Source of the DNA: Leptospira terpstrae serovar Hualin str. LT 11-33 = ATCC 700639
GTDB taxonomy: Bacteria > Spirochaetota > Leptospiria > Leptospirales > Leptospiraceae
DNA length: 64,000 nt
Direction of reading: 5' to 3'
Assembly (NCBI RefSeq): GCF_000332495.1
Contig: NZ_AOGW02000008.1
Coordinates: 206,094 to 270,093 of the forward strand
A program made the translations under genes and the position numbers. Numbering within the stretch: position 1 is the first letter of the stretch; each line of letters begins with the position of its first letter. The notes beneath the pieces are model-generated. The model was not told the DNA's origin. It did not search any database and was given only the letters and a program-made list of their open reading frames with translations. This document shows positions 35,707-46,000 of this stretch, one piece after another.

Positions 35707-36508
35707 GGAGTTTTCCTGTAGTAGTATTGATAAGGGAAAGAGTATGGTTTGGAGTGATGGTTTTTGCAATTCTTCCAGCTAAATGAACGTAATCAGAGTC
35801 TGAAGTATTCAAAAGTATATCTAGCTGGTTTTTGTTTTCTTGGAAATCTGGTAAATTTAAAACTCGTTTTATATGGAGTGTAGTGCCCAAATTACCATCA
35901 TAAACTTTTATCTTGGGATAATTATAGAGAATTCTTTCTTTGAGGAAAACATAGTGCGTACAACCTAAGACAAAGATATCACTTTCTTTCACCACAGTTT
36001 TGATTTTGGAATCAAACAAATCCCAAGCATCTTCCCATAGATCTTTATCAATTAGTTTTGCCAAACCTTCACAAGGAACAGGAAGAATCTCTGTTCCTAA
36101 TGGAAACCCAGAAACTAAGTTTTTAAATTTATCTTCTTTTAAAGTGAGTTCCGTTGCAAAAACAGATATTTTAACACCAGGATTTTCAGCCACTGCAGGC
36201 TTCAACGCAGGTTCCATACCAAAAATAGGAATTGAATGTTTTGCACGAAGAAAATCAGCAGCAGCCGAGGTAGCCGTGTTACAGGCAAACAAAACTGCTT
36301 CACAATCCTTTTCTAACAAATATTCAAAAGCATTTTTAGAAAGTTCCAATACCTCTGCTTTGGACTTTTGTCCATAGGGAGAATTAATTAAATCCCCAAA
36401 GTAGATATAATCAATATTAGATGTTTCTTTCCAAAGCGTCCGAAGGACAGAAAGTCCTCCAAGACCCGAATCAAAAATCCCTATCTTATATCTTCCGCGA
36501 GAATTCAT
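35699..36508 (-). CDS. murI: glutamate racemase
   Basis: 269 residues. IGIFDSGLGGLSVLRTL near the N-terminus; first catalytic cysteine in LFACNTATSAAAD; second in VLGCTHYVFLKE. YFGDLINSPYGQKSK is the conserved Asp/Tyr segment. Reaction: interconversion of L- and D-glutamate for peptidoglycan. It directly adjoins the aminotransferase stop and overlaps purM by 8 nt. The gene pair joins cell wall and purine metabolism only by transcription, as far as can be seen. Confidence 0.94.
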   Translation of the reverse strand: MNSRGRYKIGIFDSGLGGLSVLRTLWKETSNIDYIYFGDLINSPYGQKSKAEVLELSKNAFEYLLEKDCEAVLFACNTATSAAADFLRAKHSIPIFGMEPALKPAVAENPGVKISVFATELTLKEDKFKNLVSGFPLGTEILPVPCEGLAKLIDKDLWEDAWDLFDSKIKTVVKESDIFVLGCTHYVFLKERILYNYPKIKVYDGNLGTTLHIKRVLNLPDFQENKNQLDILLNTSDSDYVHLAGRIAKTITPNHTLSLINTTTGKLHV

Positions 36509-37810
36509 TTAAGATGCTAAATACTTCCTGATATTATCCGCAAGAGTTTTGTAAATCCATTCAAACTTTGTCTCGTCTTCTTCGAGTAAGGTGACACGAA
36601 ATCCATTGCGGTTACAACAGAAGGAACTGAGCGGAACCACACAAATCCCCGCAGAAGCTAACAGATGCAAAACAAAACGTCGATCAAGAGCTGCCTTGTC
36701 CATCAGAGGAGCTACAAAGTCACGAACCTTAGTGTTAGATATGGGAAGGGTCATATGAGATTTTAATGCACCCTCTTCAAATAGAACAGTTAAATAGAAG
36801 GCACCCTTTGGTTGGATGACTTTCACACCTGGAATTCCAGAAAGGATAGTTGTAGCTTTTTCTGCACGTTTTTTAAACTTCTCGTTTCTAAACTTGAGAT
36901 GATTTAAAAATTCCGGATGGGAATATACCAGAGGTATAGAAAGTTGGGGAAGTGTAGTAGAACAAACTTCCAACATCTTTGCATCTAACAACGATTTAAT
37001 ATATCTTTCAAAGGTTGGATCGTTTTTACGATTAAACACTTCAAGCCAACCACAACGTGCCCCAGGCCATGGGAATTCTTTAGAAATAGATCGAAGAGCA
37101 AACCCACAGACCTTATCTCCAATCACTTCTGATAAGTGGATACTTCCCCATTCCGAATAATTTACATGAGCGTAAGTTTCATCACAAATTAAGATGATGT
37201 CATACTTTTCGCAAATTTTGACTATCTCTCGCATCACTTCTTTAGGGTATACGGCACCAGTAGGATTGTCCGGATTGATAAGAAGAATTCCTGCAATCGA
37301 ATCATTGTATTTTACTTTGTTTTCAATGTCTTCTAAATCAGGCATCCAATCGTTATCAGGATTTAGTTCATAAGTTAAGTGTTCGTATCCAGAATGGGCA
37401 GCTTCTGCAGAAGATAACGTAGAATAGGCGGGGGAAGGTCCAAGGATTCTTGCTTCCCGTCTCATAAAACCAAATATTTTTGCGACAGCATCCCCTAGGC
37501 CGTTAAAGAAAAGGATGTCCTCAGAAGTGATCTGGGCCCCACCTCTTTCATTCACTTTGGATGCTAAAAATTTGCGAGTGGTTTCATCCCCTTGCGTTGC
37601 AGTATAGGCCCAAGATTTGTTTTGGGCGACAAGTCCACTCACAATGTCTTTCATCCAATTAGGAACAGATTCTCCCTTTTGGATGGGGTCTCCAATATTT
37701 TCCCAGGTAATCGCAACACCCATTGCCTCAATTTGTTTGGCAAGGGCTACTATCTGGCGGATTTCATAAATGAGTGCATCAGCACCCGAGTGGACTATAT
37801 TTCTTCTCAT
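36509..37810 (-). CDS. class I/II pyridoxal-phosphate aminotransferase
   Basis: 433 residues, fold type I. SPAYSTLSSAEAAHSGYEHL and LLINPDNPTGAVYPKEVM are the substrate/cofactor loops; ICDETYAHVNY carries the PLP-contacting Asp/Tyr; the Schiff-base lysine is in RSISKEFPWPGARCGW. The GDPIQKGE segment near the start is typical of the AspC/AlaT-like subgroup. The exact substrate cannot be told from sequence. It lies 5 nt after the htrA stop, and its own stop abuts the murI ATG, so the genes form one transcript. Confidence 0.9.
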   Translation of the reverse strand: MRRNIVHSGADALIYEIRQIVALAKQIEAMGVAITWENIGDPIQKGESVPNWMKDIVSGLVAQNKSWAYTATQGDETTRKFLASKVNERGGAQITSEDILFFNGLGDAVAKIFGFMRREARILGPSPAYSTLSSAEAAHSGYEHLTYELNPDNDWMPDLEDIENKVKYNDSIAGILLINPDNPTGAVYPKEVMREIVKICEKYDIILICDETYAHVNYSEWGSIHLSEVIGDKVCGFALRSISKEFPWPGARCGWLEVFNRKNDPTFERYIKSLLDAKMLEVCSTTLPQLSIPLVYSHPEFLNHLKFRNEKFKKRAEKATTILSGIPGVKVIQPKGAFYLTVLFEEGALKSHMTLPISNTKVRDFVAPLMDKAALDRRFVLHLLASAGICVVPLSSFCCNRNGFRVTLLEEDETKFEWIYKTLADNIRKYLAS

Positions 37811-37815
37811 AAAAT

Positions 37816-38943
37816 TTACTGGCCTTTTTTATAGGCGGCCTCGACCAAAGGGATCGATAATTCCATCTCTTGGGTATCCCGTAATATCTTCAACCGTAAG
37901 ACGCCCCCGAGACCAACAAGTCCTACTTGTTCTCGTAAATCGTTGATATGGCGTATTTGGAGGCCGTTGGCCCCCTCGATAAAATCGTAGCGCCTGAGTC
38001 CCCCTTTTTCTGCAGAGGAATTGGGTTCAATGTCATAGACCAAAACCCCAACGGTTTCTCCAGGTATCCCGAGCGACTTTCTATGGTCAGGGAGGGGAGC
38101 GGTTGCCATCACTCCTAGGGTAGCAGGTCGGATGTTCTGCCCTACATTTTGTTCGATTTGGCGAAGCACTCGTTTGGCATAGTTGATAGGAATGGCAAAC
38201 CCGATCCCGGCGCTCGCACCAGAGGAAGAACGGATCATACGGTTGATACCTACTACTTCCCCGTAAATATTTAAAAGAGGTCCACCGCTCGATCCAGGAT
38301 TGATAGCAGTATCGGTTTGGATATGAGTTTGTCCTGTTTCATCCAGATCCTCTCTGGACTTGGCAGATACCACACCCACAGTAAATGTTTTTTCAAGTCC
38401 GTAAGGAGAGCCAACAGCAATGGCCCAATCCCCTACTTCTATTTCATCGGAGTTGCCGAGAAATGCTGGAGTAAAACGGTCGTTACTTGGGATTTTTAAA
38501 AGTGCGATGTCTGCCCTTTCATGGCTTCCCACATATCGAGCAGGAAAAATTCGCCCATCAGACATGATGATTTCTATGATCTCTGCATTTTTTATGACAT
38601 GGTAGTTTGTGACAACAAACCCCCTCTCATCAATGATGAATCCACTTCCAATGGAGGATATCCTATCTTCCCTACTTTCACCAAATGCATAAGGATGGAA
38701 AATCATCTCTGTTTTTTTCGTACGGATAGAAACTACAAATTGTTGGGCTTCGCGGTAAACGTTGCGAAAGCTAGATTGGATTTGTATGGCTTGGCTTTGT
38801 TTACTAGAAGAAATAGGTTTTGGGGAAGCAAAAAGTTTTGTTACAGCCGATCGAATCTCCGGAAAGAAGATAGCGAACAAAAGTACAAAAACTAAAGCAA
38901 AGTTAATGTAGACGACTGGCGGAATCGAAGTTTTTCTTTCCAT
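37816..38943 (-). CDS. HtrA/DegP-like membrane-anchored serine protease with PDZ domain
   Basis: 375 residues. An N-terminal anchor (VVYINFALVFVLLFAIFF, about 10-27) is followed by a trypsin-like domain with all three catalytic residues: His in VTNYHVIKNA, Asp in HERADIALLKI and Ser in INPGSSGGPLLN. A single PDZ domain occupies ~280-370 (GVLVYDIEPNSSAEKGGLRR). One PDZ and a membrane anchor resemble DegS-type proteases more than soluble DegP. Family function: periplasmic stress sensing or quality control. Head-to-head with the plus-strand gene at 38947; only 3 nt separate the two start codons. Confidence 0.92.
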   Translation of the reverse strand: MERKTSIPPVVYINFALVFVLLFAIFFPEIRSAVTKLFASPKPISSSKQSQAIQIQSSFRNVYREAQQFVVSIRTKKTEMIFHPYAFGESREDRISSIGSGFIIDERGFVVTNYHVIKNAEIIEIIMSDGRIFPARYVGSHERADIALLKIPSNDRFTPAFLGNSDEIEVGDWAIAVGSPYGLEKTFTVGVVSAKSREDLDETGQTHIQTDTAINPGSSGGPLLNIYGEVVGINRMIRSSSGASAGIGFAIPINYAKRVLRQIEQNVGQNIRPATLGVMATAPLPDHRKSLGIPGETVGVLVYDIEPNSSAEKGGLRRYDFIEGANGLQIRHINDLREQVGLVGLGGVLRLKILRDTQEMELSIPLVEAAYKKGQ

Positions 38944-38946
38944 AGA

Positions 38947-40032
38947 ATGCCAAAACCCCTTCCACTTTTGTCGATTCCCCTTCCTTGTCGAACCAAAAAG
39001 ATTCCGAGAATATTTACGGTTTTACTGTTCCCCATTTTTCTTTCAGGGTGTTTGCCGTATTTATTTCACTTAGGTAAGGAACAATCTTCCATTATCTTGG
39101 GTCGTGAAAAAATCGAAGATATTCTAAACCTGCCAGGCTTGGATTTAAAAACAAAACAAAAATTAAATTTAATCCGAGATGCCAGAAATTTTGCCATCGG
39201 GGAACTAGCATTAAATGAAAAAGGCGGATTCGAATACTATACTAAATTAGATAGGGAAGAAATCGGCTGGAATGTAAGTGCCTCAGAAGCATTAGAATTA
39301 AAATCCTATACATGGTGGTTTCCCATTGCAGGAACAGTTCCTTATAAAGGATACTTTGACAAACAAATGGCATTAGCGCTTGAAAAGGAATTACAATCCG
39401 AAGGTTATGATACACGCATCCGTGCCATCGGTGGATACTCGACACTTGGTTGGTTTTCTGATCCGGTTTTGTCACCGCAACTCAGCTGGCCTGACCACAG
39501 ACTTGTGGGACTCGTCTTTCATGAAATGGCCCATGCAACAGTATATCTACCTGGTGATTCTACATTAAACGAATCTTACGCGAGTTATGTGGAGGAAAAA
39601 GGAATTGAGTCCTATTATACGAAACATGAAGGGGAAAATAGTATCCATTTACAAAAGTTTAAAAAAGAAAAAGTTCGAAGAGAAGTGACTTTGAGTCTTT
39701 TAAAAAAATATGCAGAGGATCTAAAAACCCTTTATTCATCGGATTTAAATACGGAAATCAAATGGAAAGAAAAAACTTCCATTATGAATCGGTTCAAAGA
39801 AGAAGTGGTTTTAAAAAAATTAGTGCCTGAAGAAAAATCGAAAGAATTTTTGGCTCGAGAATGGAATAACGAAGATTTTTTAGGGGCTCTTCGTTACCAT
39901 TCTGGAGAAGTCAGCTTTGATTCTTTGTTTATAAAATCAGGGAAAAATTTCGCACAGTTTCATAAAGAAGTAAAGAACCTCTTCGATTTACCTGAAGACT
40001 CTCGCAAAGAATTCTTAAACAAAAATCATTAG
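38947..40032 (+). CDS. predicted aminopeptidase lipoprotein (COG4324-like)
   Basis: 361 residues. The N-terminus (FTVLLFPIFLSGC) is a lipoprotein signal with lipobox LSGC near residue 35. SLSAS-like ASEALELKSYTWWFPIAGTVPYKGYFD and GLVFHEMAHATVYLPGDSTLNESYA are hallmarks of the COG4324 predicted aminopeptidases; HEMAH is the zinc HExxH site and NESYA supplies the third-ligand glutamate. Substrates are unknown for this family. The ATG has no clear ribosome site, and its promoter must lie within the htrA 5' end because the two genes start 3 nt apart. It converges with the giant gene at its 3' end with a 4-nt overlap. Confidence 0.85.
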   Translation: MPKPLPLLSIPLPCRTKKIPRIFTVLLFPIFLSGCLPYLFHLGKEQSSIILGREKIEDILNLPGLDLKTKQKLNLIRDARNFAIGELALNEKGGFEYYTKLDREEIGWNVSASEALELKSYTWWFPIAGTVPYKGYFDKQMALALEKELQSEGYDTRIRAIGGYSTLGWFSDPVLSPQLSWPDHRLVGLVFHEMAHATVYLPGDSTLNESYASYVEEKGIESYYTKHEGENSIHLQKFKKEKVRREVTLSLLKKYAEDLKTLYSSDLNTEIKWKEKTSIMNRFKEEVVLKKLVPEEKSKEFLAREWNNEDFLGALRYHSGEVSFDSLFIKSGKNFAQFHKEVKNLFDLPEDSRKEFLNKNH

Positions 40033-43000
40033 TCTTCAATCATCGCAGAAGTGTAAAGTTTATAACCAATCCAATAGCGGTCGTCGATAGTAGAATTACG
40101 TGCCGCTTCTTTTCCTTCCACCAACCGAATGTGTAAAGGTTTTGGTAAATCATTTGTTAATAAAAATTGTTTCAAAAAGAATAAATTATGAACACCCGTT
40201 TGGATTCCCGAGTGTAAGACGAAGAGTCCAGTGTTTTCCCTTGCTAGATAATAGGCTACTCCACTAAAATCATTAGTGTATTGTGTTGAAGTTCCGATTC
40301 TTTGGTTCGCATAAACTTTCGCAGTATTTGCACTTTTTGTGGCTAAACCAAACAGGGGAGCACCAGCACTACACAAATAATTATCTTCACACCATCCAAT
40401 TTCCGCAAAATCAATGCTATATGGCGAATACCCGTCCCGCTTTCCGTTGGTTTCCCAAATCATAAGACCAGCATTCATTTCATTTTCCAAGGAAGTTTTC
40501 CAACCTACTACAGTGACATCTGGTTTTTTCGGAGCAATCGATGTAAATTTCAGAATTGGGTTTGAGAGGAAATCTGAAACAGAAGCGACCGAATAGTATT
40601 CTGTATCTGGAATCACCATCGGAACAACTGCATGAATTCCAGAGCTATAGATATAGTGTCGATTGGATTTGTTTAACCTAAAACTGGTTCGGTATTTGTC
40701 TGCCAACGACTCACGAAGAATTACTTCCTGATTTCCAGATTCTGCGGACCGAAAGTATTTTACCGATTCTCTATAAATCGATTTGTTATCAGAGAACATC
40801 TCGCGACCAAGAGATTTACCCGATGCAAAACTTAATAAGTATGTTTTTTTTCCAAGATCAAAAAGACCATGGAATTCTTGTTTTCCAACCATCCTTTTTT
40901 TCAATCGTTCAGAATAGATTTCAAAATTAGGAATATGTTTTACATACAATTCAGTATCAGAGAAACGAGAAGAGGTAAAACGAAACATCTCTCTCGCGAC
41001 CGCTAAATCAAAAAAACTTTCGGAACTGTTTTTCTCCAAACTTTGTTGAAGAAGGAAATGAAATAAAAATTCATATTCTTCTCTTAGTTCTGGGCTTAAA
41101 TATTCTCCACGCATTTTTTTATTAAACTCATTCAAAAGAAGAATATAATCCTCTGGTTTTTTTGATTTAGCAGCTTGATATAGTTTTAAAAATGGATTTG
41201 TATGGGAAATTGTAGAGGATTGGTTTTTTAGATAATCGCGTTTCCATTTAAAATCATTCCATCTTTCTTGCCAAAATCGGTTTCCATCACCTAACTCTTT
41301 ATCCAGACTTTGAATCTTTGATACTACTGAATCGGCCGTTTCCCATTCTCCACGAAGTAATAAAGACTTAGCAAGTTCCAGACGGAAAAATAATGTTCTG
41401 TAACTACGTCCCTCTTTTAATTCCTCAGAAACTAATAGTTCAATTAAAGAATTTACTTCTCCGTTCTTTTGGAATGGAATAGAACTCAAAAGTAAATGAA
41501 AGAATAAGGTTCGATTCAAATGAGAAAGTTTAGTTAGAACAGATTCACCACTAGTTAAATATTCAGGTGTCAAAGACATGGGTTCAAAATATCCAGTTTG
41601 GAGCTGCTCTTTCCAAGCAGAATACAACCTTAATCGATAAGAATCGTAAATTGAATCTGAATATCCAAATTTTGTAAAATCCCGAGAGAGAGTTTTTTCA
41701 TCAAAATTTTTCCAATCTTTTTTAAATCCATAATTATATGCTGAAGTAGAAGTCAGTGGAGTTAAATAAATATCCTTATCACCTAACAAAAACCCTTTAT
41801 GAAAGTACAACTCTAAAATACGATTTTTTGCGACAGTTTTCTCTTTGGGAGTTTTGGCGAGTCGATTCAGTTTATTTGTTTCAGATTCAGCTTCATAAAA
41901 CAAATAGTTTTGAATGTATAAAGTCCCCAACCGATATGCTTGTAAAAAAGGATCTTCTTTTGATTCCAACTTGGATCGGATCTCATTTTTTGACGCAAGG
42001 TCTTTTACATTTCCACTTCGCAGTTGGAAGTAAAATTCTAATGAACCTAAATAAAAATCACTATCTTCACCGATAAAATCAGAAGTATTATATTTACAAT
42101 CTTCCTTTTCTTTAGCGGAAAGACAGGAAACCAAAAATTCATAACGAATTTGATTCTGGAATGAAGATTTTGCATACTTCGACCAAAGGGGCTGAAAAAA
42201 AGATTTTTTAGGAACATTGGGGAATATTTCTGTTTTTAGTTTTGCTAACTTTAATTCAAGAGAAGGCAACAAAAGATCACCATCATCTAACAAAGTAGAG
42301 GCAGTATAATAATTTTCGTAGGCATCAACAAATTCCTTGGATTTTTCTTTTAAAAAACCCGCCTCGATAAAACCTTCCGCCTTTTTTCCTAATCCATCTT
42401 TTGAAACAGAAAATTCTTTCCAGTTTCCAATCAACAATCGATTTGTATCTTTTGCAAAAAGATCAAGTCGCATCGACGAGTAATCTTCATTTGATTTCGA
42501 CGGATAAGATACAATATTTTGAATGCGTTTGGAACGTAAAACTTCGTATAATTTGCTAAGTAAATTCCAATGTTTCTCTGTATTAAAATTAGATTCATTT
42601 AATCCAATTACTGAAATTTCAGATCCAGATCCTTGGAAAATTTCACGAACTGGGAAAACATGAGACTTATCATCTCCAAACAAACTTGTTTGTTTATCGA
42701 GAGAACGATTGGTAACTAAATAATCTGTATCATAAAGATAAGCACCTAAGTTTCCCGAGGATAGTGTGCGAACATTTTTATCTTGTTTGTACTTTTCGGT
42801 TTCACCGTAAATGGTAACCCACTTCAACCTACGTTCATTCCTTTCGAGAAATAGATCTTTATGACTTCTATCGAAAAGAAGCACAGGGAACAAATTTGAT
42901 TTTCGGTATTCTTTCAAAACAGAATTTACCAAACTTCCATTTGCTTTTGTTCCAACAATCTGAATGATAGGGGAAATTTCCGTTAATTTTGGAATACATA

Positions 43001-46000
43001 AACTAAATTCTGACTGGGAAGAACATGGCTCAATTTTTAGTTTTCCATCTTGTTTGTATAAAAAATAATTTGATTCATTCGTTGGATACAATCCAATCCA
43101 GCCATTTAAAAACTCGTCATTCATTGATCGCTTCGGTTCTAAAAATGCAGAACGTTCCGGCGAAACGGTTTTGATTTTCCCAAGGATAAATTCCAGATTT
43201 TGGACTTCGGAAGTTTGTTGTTTTAAAGAAAGGGCAACCGACTCTCTCTTTAGTGCTTTCTCTGAAATACTATTGGTCAATTTTCGATAACCTTTCATCC
43301 ATTTTACTAAATCTTGATAATATAAGTTTAACTTGGAATCCTCAAATTCAAATTGTGCAGATAGCAAATCACGAAATAATTCGAGACTTCTGAAATTTTC
43401 CCAATGATTTACAATAGATTTTGGATCACCCGAACTAAGTAGAGTCTCCGAATATGATTCTAAAAAATCAACCAAACGATGTTTAGGAGAAAATAGTCTT
43501 ACACTAAGATTAGAATCATAAGTTTGAATGGCATCTTTTCCAAAATTGATATAATTATTTTTTTTCTCAACGCCTGTACTAAATTTTTCCCATTTGAACC
43601 TTTGCGCATTTGCCCAGAACATTTCCTCATCCAATCTAAATTCATAAGCCAATTCGGAAGCCTCTTTCCATCTTTTTTCAGCAACAAAAGTATCTCCCAA
43701 TTTCATATAGATAGAATATAAATTCAAAAGAACACGAACTCTTGTTTGACGAGAAATTGGATCGTTGGCTAAACCTATAACTCGAGGATCGACAAGACCG
43801 GGATTTTCCAAGACCTCCACTGCTTTGGCTAAAGTGGATAGAAAATCTTTTCCTTCTGTTTCTAAAAGGAGAGATAAATAATACATCCCTGTTCCATATA
43901 CAATGTCAAATTTCGGATTATTACTTCTAAAATAATTTTCACAGAACTCATACGATTCAGAGCATTTTGCAATTTCTCTTGTTTTCCAAAGATTTAATTG
44001 CTCCAGAAATTCATCCAGTAACACGCGCTTGGTTTTATTTTGGAATTCAGATGATTCTTGTAAGGAAAAAACAGAATATGCATAGTTCTGGAATAAATTT
44101 TCAAAACCTTTATTCGTAGAATTATCAAAAAGTAAATCAGCCAGTTCTTTATAATGTCCAACTGCTTCTACCTGAAGTTGACTCCTTTGATAAATTTGAG
44201 CCTCTACCTGCCTAGACTTAGCTAAGATATTTTTACCAATGATTGTATCATCTAAATCTTTAGAGGTAATCAATTGGTTTCTAACTTGAATCTCAGATAG
44301 AGCGGCAGTATATTCCTCTTGTTCAATATGATTTTCAATTCGAATTCCCAATGTTAATAGGTATTTAAAATCATTTGGGAACTCACCTGGAAATCTACCA
44401 TCCCCAATGACTCGAAGGTTATCTCCAAAAAAAACGTTCCACAAACTCCATTTGCGAATTCGATGAAGGATGGATTCTTGGTTAGATTTATACTCTATTT
44501 CAGCTATGTTTAACATCTGATAAGAATCACGAAACCGACCGCTTTTCTGGAACGCGATCGCTAGATAATTTGCTAGATTAACAGGACTGATAAACTTCAC
44601 ATCTTTGTTATAAGCAATCGCTGTTTGAAAAGATGAAATGGCACCTTCATAATTACCAGATTCTAATTCAGACAATCCCTTTAGAGAAAATAACAATGCT
44701 AACTTAGAACGGATTTCATTTAACTTACCCAAAGAAAATGAATTGGGTTCAGATGCATAAACATTCACAGATTGATAGTATTCATTTTTAAAATAGATAT
44801 CGATGGATTTTGAAAATTGTTCCGATGCCTTTTTATATTGGCCTTGGTAAATTAATGATTTCCCGTAGTTAAATCGATAAATAGCTTCTTGTTTGTATCC
44901 TTCAAACTGATTTTTAACAGATAAGTAAATGGATACATCTTCTACTTTACGATAACTTTCATTTGCTTTTGGGAAATTGCTTAATAAAAAATAGTTATTC
45001 CCTAAGTTGAGATTTAAATCTGAAACTACCTTCCGGTCTCCGTAGTCCTCTCCCAAAAATACTAGAATTTGATTATATAATTCGATGTTAGCTTCTAAGT
45101 TTTTGTCTGGAAAATATTTTTTATAAAGTGCCTCATATAATTCAGAATCAATCTCTCCTGATTTCGGATTTTTCTGCATCTTAATCAAATCGACATATTG
45201 ATAAAGCCATCCGAGCAACTGGTAAGCATCATAATGTGTCGGATCAGCATATATAATCCAACGAAGTTCCAACTCAGCTCGTTTAAAATTTTCCAATATT
45301 TCCGTTTTACGAACATCAGTCATTGTACCTGTAGAGTAATAATATGACTCGAAGGTTACGTATTTATTGATGAGATAGTAAGAATATCCGTAGAGTGTCG
45401 CAAGATCCAAATATGGTCTGGCGCGAGGAACTGCTTGTTTATAGTATAGTTCAGTCCAACTAAGTGCCTTCTCTGATAAAACTTCGATTTTTTCGAAGTC
45501 TTTTATATCCACGACACCTCGAAGGAGTTCATTGTCTGTGAGCAGTGAAGTGACACCAGATAAATTACCAACAACATTCAATTTATCTTTACTTAAGATA
45601 TTCAATTGGTTTAAAAGTGCTCTTTCTTCTTCTTCGCGTATTTTTTTCCCATAGCGGAAGATTGTATCAACCATCTTCCTTTGGTAATAAATTGCATATT
45701 CCTTATACAAAGAATCCAAGTATAGGTTTCTTGTTTTTACTAAGAACATGTTTTGGTTATTAAAAAAATAATGAAATGAGGATTGGAGTAAATCACCAAT
45801 CCTTTCGAATTCAACCGCCCTATTTTCAAAATAAAAAAAGGCACTCTGAATGTCTTCTGAACCTAAATCTACACCTAAAATTGGATCATAAAATTCTAAA
45901 TATATTTTTAAATTACGAAGTGCATCTGAAGTATTTCCCGCAGCTTTTTGATTGTAATACTTCAATAAATTTGCTCTCAACAAAATTGGACTTTTGTATT

